Below are positions 37,915 through 45,746 of a stretch of DNA of 64,000 bases, one piece after another. The number at the start of each line of letters is the position of its first letter. Position 1 is the first letter of the stretch. Below the pieces are notes generated by a model, which did not search any database, had not been told where the DNA came from, and saw only the letters and a program-made list of their open reading frames with translations. Origin of the DNA: JAHEDH01 sp963745865 (GTDB lineage: Bacteria > Actinomycetota > Acidimicrobiia > Spongiisociales > ZC4RG35); NCBI GenBank assembly GCA_963745865.1, contig CAVUYZ010000002.1, positions 310,001 through 374,000 of the forward strand, read 5' to 3'. The position numbers and the translations under genes were made by a program.

Positions 37915-37934
37915 CTCCAGTGTACTGCGCGGGC

Positions 37935-38933
37935 CTACTCCCGTCGCCCGGCGAAGTCGGAGTGCCGCTTTGAGAGATCGGTGAGAAGCTCCTGTGCGCG
38001 ACGGAGGTGGCCCTCTGCGGCGAACCCCTGCGCCAGGCCGGCGTCGAGGTTGTCGGCGAGCATCTTGTCGGCTCCGGTCCGGGCATGGGCGGCCGCACGC
38101 TCGCACTCGTAGGCGAGCTCCTGGAACGTCTTGGCGAGTGGAGCTAGTGCAGGTGGAGCGGTCTCGGCTTCGATCTCCGGTGCAGCAACGACCGTGGGCC
38201 CTCGTGCGATCAGCGCCTTCGCATCAGCGATGGAGAACCGTCCAGCGGTCACCTCTCGCCCGACGATCACTCCACTGAGTCGTCGGTCGTTCGAGCCGAG
38301 TGAGAGCAGTGTCTCGAGTTGCTCGATGTCGCCGACACCGCCCGAAGCGATGATCGGATCGTCGACGGTCGCGAGCGCCTCCAGGAGAATGCGGTAGTCG
38401 GGAGGGGAGCTCAAGGCGTCCCGACCGGCCTCGGCGATCAGGAACGCAGCCACCCCTGCCGACGACATCTCGATCAGTACCTCCTCGAGATACCGACCGC
38501 TGTTCTTGGTCCAGCCCTGGGTGGCGATCTCTTCGTCGGGTCGGACGTCGAGCGAGACCACGATCTGGCCGGGATGATCGCGGCAGAGATCCCACACCAT
38601 GTTCTGATCCTCGATGGCCGCGGTGCCCATCACGATTCTCCATGCGCCGTTGTCGAGGAGCCGCTTTGCCTCGATGTGAGAGCGGATGCCGCCCGCCACT
38701 TGGACATCGATCCCCGCCTGTTCGATCAGGCGGTCCACGAGCTCTCGGTTTCGCATGTCGCCGTATGCGGCTGCGTCGAGGTCGACCACGTGGAGCCGGT
38801 CGGCTCCCTGCTCGGCCCAGCTCTGCGCCCGGGCCACGGGATCGGCATCGAGAGCGATGGCGTCAGCGAGGTTGCCACGGGGTAAACGAACGGCGCGTCC
38901 GTCCAGGATGTTGATGCGGGCGTAGATATCCAA
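37935..38933 (-). CDS. Divergent HisA-like TIM-barrel protein with C-terminal extension
   Basis: The protein has 332 residues. Residues 1-240 are clearly HisA/PriA-like (VDLDAAAYGDMRNRELVDRLI, VQVAGGIRSHIEAKRLLDNGA, RIVMGTAAIED, IASGGVGDIEQLETL). The first catalytic Asp of HisA (the D of the usual AVD/AID-L-x-x-G motif) is Asn here (RINILDG, Asn8). The RDGTxxG phosphate-loop motif has become RDALSSP. The last ~90 residues are an Ala/Glu-rich helical extension not found in HisA. The TTG start at 38933 has AGGAGG upstream. A genuine hisA exists at 62853, so this is a paralogue with an altered, unknown role. It is transcribed toward rnpB on the same strand. Confidence 0.8.
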   Translation of the reverse strand: MDIYARINILDGRAVRLPRGNLADAIALDADPVARAQSWAEQGADRLHVVDLDAAAYGDMRNRELVDRLIEQAGIDVQVAGGIRSHIEAKRLLDNGAWRIVMGTAAIEDQNMVWDLCRDHPGQIVVSLDVRPDEEIATQGWTKNSGRYLEEVLIEMSSAGVAAFLIAEAGRDALSSPPDYRILLEALATVDDPIIASGGVGDIEQLETLLSLGSNDRRLSGVIVGREVTAGRFSIADAKALIARGPTVVAAPEIEAETAPPALAPLAKTFQELAYECERAAAHARTGADKMLADNLDAGLAQGFAAEGHLRRAQELLTDLSKRHSDFAGRRE

Positions 38934-38996
38934 TAGTCGCCTCCTGGTCGGCGGGGAGCATGTCTGTCGAGGTGGTTGCACACCGACCCTACGCAC

Positions 38997-39371
38997 TCAG
39001 GACCTCGGGCGCCTCCGGCCTCCGACGATTCCTCCGAATCCGCCCAGAGCGATAGCGAGCCCGAAGAGGAGCAGGACAGGCCCGAGTGGGGCGTTGCTTC
39101 CGCCCAGGCGGGCGATGAAAAAGACGAGTGTGGACATTGCCAACCCGGCCACAGCCCCATGGAATCGGTGGGTGTGGGGGGCGGACCGTCCGGCTGCATA
39201 CCCGGTGACGATGAAGCCGACGAGGATTGCTGCAGTCAGACCGGCGAGTGGCGCATCGGCGAAGCCTGTGGCGGCGAGCATTCCCCAGAACACGAGTGCC
39301 AGAAGGGTGGTCGTCAGCCCCCCGATTCCCACACCGAGCAAAACCGAGAAGATTCGGAGAGAAGCCAGCAT
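38997..39371 (-). CDS. Small four-helix membrane protein (TIGR04086-like)
   Basis: The 124 residues contain four hydrophobic helices, a Gly-rich pattern (GIGGLTTTLLALVFWGML, AAILVGFIVTGYAAGRSA, HGAVAGLAMSTLVFFIARL, LLLFGLAIALGGFGGIVGG) and a basic tail RRRPRS. It resembles the TIGR04086 group of membrane proteins of unknown function. It is divergent from trpD with an 82-bp gap, which must contain both promoters. Confidence 0.65.
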   Translation of the reverse strand: MLASLRIFSVLLGVGIGGLTTTLLALVFWGMLAATGFADAPLAGLTAAILVGFIVTGYAAGRSAPHTHRFHGAVAGLAMSTLVFFIARLGGSNAPLGPVLLLFGLAIALGGFGGIVGGRRRPRS

Positions 39372-39453
39372 CGATGGGTTCCGGGTTGGAGGTGTTGCAC
39401 TCTAGGGAACTCGCCCGCCAGGACGACTTCGACTTGGACGTAACATCGAAGCC

Positions 39454-40476
39454 ATGCATTGGCCCACCATTCTCGGAACCTTGTCCGCCGGGGAGGATCT
39501 CTCCCGTGGGGACGCTCGAACCACGATGGCCGAGATCATGGCGGGAGCGGCGACTCCCGCTCAGATCGCCGCCTTCATCGTCGCGCTCCGCATCAAGGGC
39601 GAGACGGTCGAGGAGATGACTGGCCTGGTGGAGGCGATGCGAGCCGCCGCGGTCACCGTCGACATCGGAGTCCCGATCGTGGACATCGTGGGAACCGGCG
39701 GAGACAGATCGGGAACCTTCAACATCTCGACGACCGCGAGTCTGATCGCCGCCGGAGCCGGAGCAAAGGTTGCAAAGCACGGGAACCGGAGTGCGTCGTC
39801 GAAGTGCGGTTCGGCTGATGTGCTCGAGGCGTTGGGGATGAATATCGAGCTCGAGCCTGAACAGATGGCGTCGCTCGTTCGCGAGGAGGGGTTCGGCTTC
39901 TTCTATGCGCCGCTGTACCACCCGGCCATGCGCCACGCGGGACCGGTCCGACGCGAGATGGGCATACCGACGGTGTTCAACTTCCTCGGTCCGCTTGCCA
40001 ATCCCGCAGGTGCCAAACATCAGGCGATCGGCGTGTCTGACCGGAAGATGGCCGACCGTATGATCGGAGTTCTGGACCGTCTGGGTTCGGAGTACGCCTT
40101 CGTCTATCACGGCTCCGATGGACTCGATGAGGTGACGACCACCGGTCCCACGTACATCGACCGTTTGCTCCACGGCGAAACGACCACCGCCGAGTTCACA
40201 CCCGAGGACTTTGGCGTGAAACGCGCTGTGCGCGAGGACCTCCTGGGCGGGGATGTGACCGTCAACGCGAAGATTCTGCGGCAGATCCTGGATGGGGAGG
40301 TCGGCCCGCGTCGCGATGCGGCGCTGGTCAACGCCTCTCCGGGCCTGGTTGCCGCCGGGCTCGCAGATGGCTTCCTGGAGGGCGTGACCCTCGCCAGAGA
40401 CGCCATCGACTCTGGTGCCGCGCGACGTGTGCTCGAGCGTGTCGTTGAGCGAAGCCGAGAGATGGCAGCGAAATGA
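39454..40476 (+). CDS. trpD: Anthranilate phosphoribosyltransferase
   Basis: The 340 residues carry the PRPP-binding motif GTGGDRSGTFNIST (~residue 79), AKHGNRSASSKCGSADVLEALG, FFYAPLYHPAMRHAGPVRREMG and FNFLGPLANPAG. It joins anthranilate to PRPP, the second committed step of tryptophan synthesis. The family length is ~340, so it is complete. No other trp gene is in the window. It is followed 16 bp later by a Fur-family gene. Confidence 0.96.
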   Translation: MHWPTILGTLSAGEDLSRGDARTTMAEIMAGAATPAQIAAFIVALRIKGETVEEMTGLVEAMRAAAVTVDIGVPIVDIVGTGGDRSGTFNISTTASLIAAGAGAKVAKHGNRSASSKCGSADVLEALGMNIELEPEQMASLVREEGFGFFYAPLYHPAMRHAGPVRREMGIPTVFNFLGPLANPAGAKHQAIGVSDRKMADRMIGVLDRLGSEYAFVYHGSDGLDEVTTTGPTYIDRLLHGETTTAEFTPEDFGVKRAVREDLLGGDVTVNAKILRQILDGEVGPRRDAALVNASPGLVAAGLADGFLEGVTLARDAIDSGAARRVLERVVERSREMAAK

Positions 40477-40492
40477 TCGGACGGCCCGGTCG

Positions 40493-40927
40493 ATGACATC
40501 GGTCGCTCCCGAGGATCTCGTCGGCGCTCTTCGAGCCGGCGGGCTCAGGGTCACAGCGCCGAGACGTGCGGTTTGCGAGGCGCTTGCGAATGCCCACGAC
40601 CGTCACCTGACCGCCGCAGCTCTCCACCAGCTCGCCGAAGAGGAGCTCGGGTCGAGCATCGACATCTCCACGATCTATCGAACGGTGGACGCTCTTGAAC
40701 AGCAGGGGCTGCTGCACCATGTCCATCTCGGGCACGGGCCCGCGGTCCTGCACCTGTCCGAGCACTCTGAGCACCATCATCTCACCTGCCACGTCTGCGG
40801 TCGGACGGTCGACCTGCCATTGGACGACGTGCGCGGCCTGACCGACGAGCTCGGTCGCCGTCACGGTTTCGAGATCGATTCGGCGCACTTCGCCCTGATC
40901 GGCAGGTGCACGGTCCACAATTCATGA
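40493..40927 (+). CDS. Fur-family metalloregulator
   Basis: The 144 residues comprise a winged helix (RVTAPRRAVCEALANAHDRHLTAAAL, DISTIYRTVDALEQQGLLH) and a dimerisation domain with the His/Asp-rich metal site (EHSEHHHLTCHVCGRTVDLP). The first zinc CxxC is present. The second pair is reduced to one Cys (GRCTVH), so the structural zinc site may be partial. It could be a Zur-, Nur- or Fur-type repressor; the nearby Co/Ni ECF transporter makes a nickel or zinc regulator plausible. It shares an operon with trpD. Confidence 0.9.
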   Translation: MTSVAPEDLVGALRAGGLRVTAPRRAVCEALANAHDRHLTAAALHQLAEEELGSSIDISTIYRTVDALEQQGLLHHVHLGHGPAVLHLSEHSEHHHLTCHVCGRTVDLPLDDVRGLTDELGRRHGFEIDSAHFALIGRCTVHNS

Positions 40928-40991
40928 ACAAGGTCTGAACTCGCATCAATCGGGCTACCACTAGCGGGCCGATCCGCGTACCGTCTCGGTC

Positions 40992-41621
40992 ATGGCTCGC
41001 CGGACCTTTCTCGTCGCATTGACGACGCTCGCACTTCTCGGTGTCGCCTGCGGTGCCGCTGATCAGCCCGCGATCGACGAGTCGGCACCGGGCACTACGG
41101 CCCCAGCGACCAGCGCGGATGACGCATCGACTGTCCCGACAACGACGCCTGCACCGGAGGGAACGAACGCGGAGCGTGCGTCTGAGCGCCCTGCGCCCGA
41201 TCCGAGCCGCGAGATCGCCCCGGACTTCTCGCTCCAGCTCGCCGGCGGATCGACGTTCGTGCTCTCCGAGGAGACGCGTCCGGTGTTCATGGTGTTCTGG
41301 GCCGAGTGGTGACCGACCTGTCGACGGGAGTTGCCCGTCGTTGATCGGCTCTCCATCGAATACTCCGACAGGGTGAGGTTCATCGCTCCGGCGTGGAAGG
41401 GAACCCTCGCCGCAACGACCGAGCAGGCTGCGACGCTGCTTCCGTCTGGCAACGTTGACTGGGCCCTGGACGACTCCGAGCGGGTGTTCAGCCTGTACGG
41501 CGTGCCGTATCAGCCTGCCAGCGTGCTGATCGGGGCGGATGGAACGGTCGTCGAGTCGTGGCTGGGCGGTCGGGGAGAACAGCAGATCCGCGACTCCATC
41601 GAGGCGCTGCTCGACAGCTGA
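40992..41621 (+). CDS. TlpA-like thioredoxin-fold lipoprotein; candidate selenoprotein with UGA at the active site
   Basis: Read through one in-frame TGA (41310-41312), the frame gives 209 residues. They comprise a signal peptide with likely lipidation at Cys20 (LGVAC), a Ser/Thr/Pro linker, and a TlpA/AhpC-TSA domain from ~residue 72 (IAPDFSLQLAGG). The active site is MVFWAEW-TGA-PTCRREL, so residue 107 of the usual WCxxC would be selenocysteine (UxxC, Cys110). The fold continues to a cis-Pro segment (GVPYQPASVLIGADGTV) and ends LLDS. A SECIS-like hairpin starts at the next base. Without readthrough the product stops before the active site. A Cys-to-stop mutation or base error is the alternative; no sel genes are in the window. 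Confidence 0.7.
41313..41348 (+). promoter_or_regulatory. Putative bacterial SECIS element
   Basis: Directly after the TGA, the RNA can fold into a hairpin. A perfect 7-bp upper stem, CGACGGG (41322-41328) / CCCGTCG (41334-41340), closes a 5-nt loop AGTTG. A lower stem, CCGA (41313-41316) / TCGG (41345-41348), is separated from it by mismatches. The loop lies 16 nt after the UGA and has G at its second position. As I recall, both features meet the published rules for bacterial SECIS elements read by SelB. Confidence 0.5.
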
Positions 41622-41624
41622 GTG

Positions 41625-41640
41625 CCGGCCAGGGGGCCGG
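41625..41640 (+). terminator. Short GC hairpin after the thioredoxin-like gene
   Basis: CCGGCC and GGCCGG pair over 6 bp with a 4-nt loop, starting 4 bp after the stop codon. No T run follows. It may attenuate transcription between this gene and cbiM. Confidence 0.35.
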
Positions 41641-41675
41641 ATACCGTTGTTCCGACATCCGGTGTACAGTCGTTG

Positions 41676-41692
41676 TTGCGAGCAGCTCGCAA
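41676..41692 (+). promoter_or_regulatory. Inverted repeat just upstream of cbiM (possible operator)
   Basis: A perfect dyad, TTGCGAG-CAG-CTCGCAA, ends 11 bp before the cbiM ATG. It overlaps the likely ribosome-binding/leader region, which suits a repressor site. No cobalamin riboswitch or other long leader is visible in the 82-bp gap. The binding protein is unknown; the Fur-family protein upstream is one candidate. Confidence 0.4.
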
Positions 41693-41703
41693 GAAGGATC
41701 GAC

Positions 41704-42678
41704 ATGCACGTACCCGACGGATTCATCAACGCAGCCACGTCCGCGGGAGCAGCTGTCGTGGCAGGTGGCGGCCTGGCGACCTCCCTCAAGGTGGGGAGCG
41801 CCAAACTGCGTGAGAAGCAGATCCCGTTCGCCGGTCTTGCCGCTGCTGCGATCTTCGCACTTCAGATGCTCAATTTCCCTGTGGCGGCCGGCACGAGCGG
41901 CCACTTGCTCGGCGGTGCGCTCGCGGCGATTCTGCTTGGCCCTTCGATGGGCGTCGTCGTCGTGTCCGTCGTCGTGATCATGCAGGCCCTCCTGTTCGCC
42001 GACGGTGGAGTCACTGCGCTCGGCGTCAACGTGCTCAACATGGCCATCATCACCGCTGTGGTCGCCTGGCCGATCTTTCGGGGACTCGTCCGGATCCTGC
42101 CAAAGTCCACAGGGAGCGCGATCGGCGCCGCTGCCATCGCGTCGTGGGCCTCGGTGGTTGCATCGTCGATTGGCTTCACGCTCATGTATGCGATCGGCGG
42201 TCAGGGCGGCGCAGACATCGGCACTGTCTTCGGCGCCATGGTCGGGGTACACGCACTCATCGGAATCGGTGAGGGCCTGATCACGGCGACCGCGGTCGGG
42301 GCAGTTCTCGCAGCGAGACCAGACCTCGTGACCGGTGTTGAGGATCTCCGCCTGCGATCGACGGTTGCCACGCCGACCCGTTCTGCGGCAGGCGCCTTCG
42401 TCGTCGCCGGTGTCGCAGTGGCGATCGCCCTCGTCGTATTCGTCGCGCCGCTGGCGAGCTCGGCACCCGACGGGCTCGAGTTTGTGGCCCAGCAGACCGG
42501 CATCGCCGGGGCCGCACAGGACAACCCGGTCAGCGGTCCGCTCGCCGACTATCAGGTCGCCGGGGTCGAGAGCGAAGCCGCCGGGACCGCCCTCGCCGGT
42601 GTCATCGGCGTGGCTGCGACCTTCGCGGTCGGGCTCGGAGGCCTTGCGCTGCTCCAGCGGAGGCGTGCGAGCACATGA
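41704..42678 (+). CDS. cbiM: CbiMN-type cobalt/nickel ECF transporter substrate-binding membrane protein
   Basis: The 324 residues start with the hallmark MHVPDGF; the N-terminal amine and His2 bind the metal. AGTSGHLLGG and GVNVLNMAII follow, as in CbiM/NikM. After ~residue 230 a fused CbiN/NikN-like part with two helices follows (FVVAGVAVAIALVVFVAPLA, DGLEFVAQQTG, GVIGVAATFAVGLGGLALL). It imports Co2+ or Ni2+ for B12 or nickel enzymes. Its stop overlaps the cbiQ ATG by 4 nt. Confidence 0.93.
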   Translation: MHVPDGFINAATSAGAAVVAGGGLATSLKVGSAKLREKQIPFAGLAAAAIFALQMLNFPVAAGTSGHLLGGALAAILLGPSMGVVVVSVVVIMQALLFADGGVTALGVNVLNMAIITAVVAWPIFRGLVRILPKSTGSAIGAAAIASWASVVASSIGFTLMYAIGGQGGADIGTVFGAMVGVHALIGIGEGLITATAVGAVLAARPDLVTGVEDLRLRSTVATPTRSAAGAFVVAGVAVAIALVVFVAPLASSAPDGLEFVAQQTGIAGAAQDNPVSGPLADYQVAGVESEAAGTALAGVIGVAATFAVGLGGLALLQRRRAST

Positions 42679-43439
42679 GCGGTGGCCACGCCCATGCTCT
42701 ACATCTTCATGGGCACAGCCCGCTCCATCATCTCGCGCCCGAAGTGAAGCTTGCCGCCATGCTCGGCGGGCTGATCGCGATCGTCCTCACACCACGCGAG
42801 CAGTTCTGGGCATTCGGCGTGTACGCGCTCGCGATCATCGCATTGCTCGGGATTGGAGAGATCCCACTGGGCTTCTATCTCCGTCGCATCGTGCTCGAAG
42901 CCCCGTTCGTGGCCTTTGCGGTGTTCCTGCCGTTCTTCGGCAGCGAGCCGACGACGGTCCTCGGTCCGCTCGAGTTGTCGATCGAGGGCTCCTGGGCAGC
43001 CTGGAACATCCTGGCGAAGGCCACCCTCGGTGTCTCGCTGTCTATGGTGCTGGCAGCCACAACGGAGATACCGGACATCCTCCGGGGCATGGAGCGCCTC
43101 AAGGTCCCCGCCATGATGATCGCCATCGCCGGATTCATGATCCGCTATCTCGACGTCGTCACCTCCGAGTTGCAGCGTGCTCGGGTGGCGATGGTCGCCA
43201 GGGGGCATGATGCCCGGTGGTTCTGGCAGGCGCGGCCCCTCGCCACCTCTGCGGGCGCTATGTTCATCCGGTCGTACGAGCGCGGTGAGCGCATCCACCA
43301 GGCGATGTTGGCCCGTGGCTTCACCGGGACCATGCCGATGGTCGCTGCTGCGCGGACCGGCCGCCCCCAATGGGGGCTCGCCGCCGTCTTCATCGTGGCG
43401 ATGTGGGCTGTGTACCTGTCGTCGGTGGTGGTGGGATGA
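42675..43439 (+). CDS. cbiQ: ECF transporter T component CbiQ/NikQ
   Basis: A 254-residue membrane protein with a His-rich N-terminus (GGHAHALHLHGHSPLHHL) that may gather metal. Several helices and the coupling motif region (ARVAMVARGHDARW ... SYERGERIHQAMLARGFTG) contact the ATPase. It overlaps both neighbours by 4 nt, so the three genes are translationally coupled. Confidence 0.9.
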   Translation: MSGGHAHALHLHGHSPLHHLAPEVKLAAMLGGLIAIVLTPREQFWAFGVYALAIIALLGIGEIPLGFYLRRIVLEAPFVAFAVFLPFFGSEPTTVLGPLELSIEGSWAAWNILAKATLGVSLSMVLAATTEIPDILRGMERLKVPAMMIAIAGFMIRYLDVVTSELQRARVAMVARGHDARWFWQARPLATSAGAMFIRSYERGERIHQAMLARGFTGTMPMVAAARTGRPQWGLAAVFIVAMWAVYLSSVVVG

Positions 43440-44221
43440 GCCTGTTGACCGTCGACGATGTCTCGTTCTCGTACCCGGACGGGACCTCGGTGCTGCGCGG
43501 ACTCGACCTCTCGATCGACGCGGGGGAGCACGTCGCGATTCTCGGGCCGAACGGCGCCGGGAAGACGACGCTCCTGCTCCAGCTCATCCGGATTCTGTCG
43601 CCGGACTCCGGCTCGATCGTCGTCGACGGCATCGAGCTCACCGCCGATTCGGCTCGGGAGGTCCGCAGGCGAATCGGAATGGTCTTCCAGGATCCCGACG
43701 ATCAACTGTTCATGCCCACAGTCAGAGAAGACGTGGCATTCGGTCCGGCGAATTTCGGAGCGCGGGGCGAGGAGCTCGAGTCGATCGTCGATCGATCGTT
43801 GGCGATGGTCGGCATGACGGCCGTCAAGTCGAGGGCGCCCCATCACCTCTCGGGAGGCGAGCGCCGTCGAGTCGCCCTCGCCACCGTCCTGGCCATGGAT
43901 CCATCCGTTCTGGTCCTCGACGAACCGTCTTCGAACCTCGATCCCGCCGGTCGGAGGGAGCTCGCCGAGGTGCTGAAAGGACTCGACACGACACTGATCA
44001 TGGTCACCCATGACCTCCCGTATGCGCTCGAACTGTGCGAACGTTCCCTGATCATCGACGGGGGAGCCGTTGTTGCTGACGGGCCGACCGGGCAGATCCT
44101 CTCGGACGCAGTGCTCCTCGCCTCCCATCGCCTCGAACTCCCGTATGGATTCGATCCGGCGTCGGTGACGGGGAGGACCGGGAGGGCTTCAGGACCCGAC
44201 GAACCCTCCGCACGCTCCTAA
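43436..44221 (+). CDS. cbiO: ECF transporter ATPase CbiO/NikO
   Basis: A 261-residue ABC ATPase with Walker A GPNGAGKTT (~38), the Q-loop FQDPDDQLF typical of ECF ATPases, signature LSGGERRR, Walker B VLVLDEPSS, and switch His in MVTHDL. It powers metal uptake with CbiMN and CbiQ. Only one ATPase gene is present, so it would act as a homodimer. Confidence 0.93.
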   Translation: MSLLTVDDVSFSYPDGTSVLRGLDLSIDAGEHVAILGPNGAGKTTLLLQLIRILSPDSGSIVVDGIELTADSAREVRRRIGMVFQDPDDQLFMPTVREDVAFGPANFGARGEELESIVDRSLAMVGMTAVKSRAPHHLSGGERRRVALATVLAMDPSVLVLDEPSSNLDPAGRRELAEVLKGLDTTLIMVTHDLPYALELCERSLIIDGGAVVADGPTGQILSDAVLLASHRLELPYGFDPASVTGRTGRASGPDEPSARS

Positions 44222-44258
44222 GCTTGCGCCTCGCTCGGCGAAGGCGCCCTCCACTCTG

Positions 44259-45743
44259 ATGCGAAACCTCGAGACCGTCGAAGCTGCCGTCATCGCGCTT
44301 GCTGTGTTCCTCCCTGTCCTGACCGGATCCAGGCTCAAGCGCGGGTGGATGAGCGTCGCTCTCGTCGTGATGGTGGTATCACAATGGGTACTCGAAGGGT
44401 TCAGGTGGCAGCTGATTCCGCTCCATCTCGCTGCCCTCGGTCTCGCAATCGGTGACCTCGTCTGGGACGACCGTCGCCTCCGAGGTTGGCGTCGGTTGCG
44501 GCGCGGTGTCCTCGGCGTCCCCGGAATTGCTCTGGCACTTCTGTTGCCGATCGTGATGCCGATCCCCGAAATACCCACGCCGAGCGGTCCCTTCGAGGTG
44601 GGGACCATGACCTTCGTGCTCTCGGACCCCGAGCGGATCGAGACCTACGGGATTCCAGAACCGGATCCGGATGCCGCTGAGTCGACTGATGCGGCCGAGG
44701 GCGATGGGAGCGACGGAGATGTGGGTGAGCCGCGCCGAATCGTGGTGCAGGCCTGGTACCCGGCCACTGTTCCCGACGATGCGAAACCACAGGTCTGGGC
44801 GCCGGATCTCGACGTGCAGGGCCCGGCGTTGGCCAGATACCTCGGGTTCCCGGGCTTCGTGCTCGACCACGTGACCGACGTGCCATCGCACTCGTATCCG
44901 GGCCTCACGCCACTCGAGGGACGGTTGCCGGTCGTCATCTACTCCCATGGTTGGAGCGGTTTTCGGACGGTCGCGATCGACCAATTGGAGTCGCTCGCCA
45001 GCCACGGATACCTGGTACTGGCAGCCGACCACACCTATGGAGCGATTGCGACGAGGTTCCCGGACGACGGTTCGGTCGTCTATCTCGACGAACGGGCACT
45101 GCCAGACGAAGAGACGACCGATCCCGAGGACTACCAGGTCGCGTCTGAGGACCTTGTGGAGACCTTCACAGATGACCTGCTGATGATCATCGATCAGCTC
45201 GCCGCCGGTGGCGAGGGCGCGTTCGGGGCTTTGGCCGACACGGCTGATCTCGACAAGATCGGGATCTTTGGCCACTCGACCGGTGGGGGCGCCGCAGTTC
45301 GAGCGTGTCTCGAGGATGAGCGGTGCGATGCCGTGGCCGGCTTCGACGCGTGGGTCGAGCCCATCCCCGACCGACTCGTGGCACGCGAACTGCAGATCCC
45401 GTCGATGTTCCTGCGGTCCGACGAATGGCGGGAGTTGCCCAACGACCGGCGTCTCGGGGGCATGGCCGAGCGCAGCCCTGCGCGCTCCTACTGGATCGGC
45501 GTCATCGGTGCGGACCATTACGACTTCGTGCTGCCTCCGAGTTTCTCTCCGTACACCGACGTCCTCGGGTTGAAGGGCCCGATCCCATCGGACCGTATGC
45601 AGCGGATCGTTGACGACTATCTGGTCGGTTTCTTCGATCGACACCTGCTCGGTGTGGGAGGCGCCGTACTGGATGAGGCGCCGCGAAGCGACATCATCAT
45701 CGAGGTGTTCGAGGCGGATCCAGAACCGGCGCCCGAGGAGTGA
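44259..45743 (+). CDS. Membrane-anchored alpha/beta hydrolase, platelet-activating factor acetylhydrolase-like
   Basis: The protein has 494 residues. The first ~110 contain four hydrophobic helices. A soluble hydrolase domain follows (RIVVQAWYPATVPDDAKPQ, LPVVIYSHGWSGFRTVAI, YLVLAADHTYG). The nucleophile elbow is GIFGHSTGGGAA, Asp is likely in AVAGFDAWVEP, and His in GADHYDF. This matches bacterial PAF-AH/isoform II lipases. Acyl ester hydrolysis at the membrane is expected; the substrate is unknown. Confidence 0.82.
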   Translation: MRNLETVEAAVIALAVFLPVLTGSRLKRGWMSVALVVMVVSQWVLEGFRWQLIPLHLAALGLAIGDLVWDDRRLRGWRRLRRGVLGVPGIALALLLPIVMPIPEIPTPSGPFEVGTMTFVLSDPERIETYGIPEPDPDAAESTDAAEGDGSDGDVGEPRRIVVQAWYPATVPDDAKPQVWAPDLDVQGPALARYLGFPGFVLDHVTDVPSHSYPGLTPLEGRLPVVIYSHGWSGFRTVAIDQLESLASHGYLVLAADHTYGAIATRFPDDGSVVYLDERALPDEETTDPEDYQVASEDLVETFTDDLLMIIDQLAAGGEGAFGALADTADLDKIGIFGHSTGGGAAVRACLEDERCDAVAGFDAWVEPIPDRLVARELQIPSMFLRSDEWRELPNDRRLGGMAERSPARSYWIGVIGADHYDFVLPPSFSPYTDVLGLKGPIPSDRMQRIVDDYLVGFFDRHLLGVGGAVLDEAPRSDIIIEVFEADPEPAPEE

Positions 45744-45746
45744 ATC

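Noticed and set aside
38989..40554. A 521-codon minus-strand open frame
   Set aside because: It lies antisense to trpD, whose motifs are unmistakable; the minus frame has no recognisable domain.
41310..41312. The TGA as a simple gene end, giving a 106-residue truncated lipoprotein and a separate downstream ORF
   Set aside because: Both parts are in the same frame and together make a complete TlpA fold with the stop precisely at the active-site Cys; a genuine gene end there is improbable. A point mutation remains possible.
41622..41703. Cobalamin or NiCo riboswitch upstream of cbiM
   Set aside because: The 82-bp gap has no B12-box-like or four-way junction sequence; only a short hairpin and a 17-bp dyad are seen.
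44379..45644. A long minus-strand open frame
   Set aside because: It is antisense to the PAF-acetylhydrolase-like gene, which has clear hydrolase motifs; the minus frame has none.
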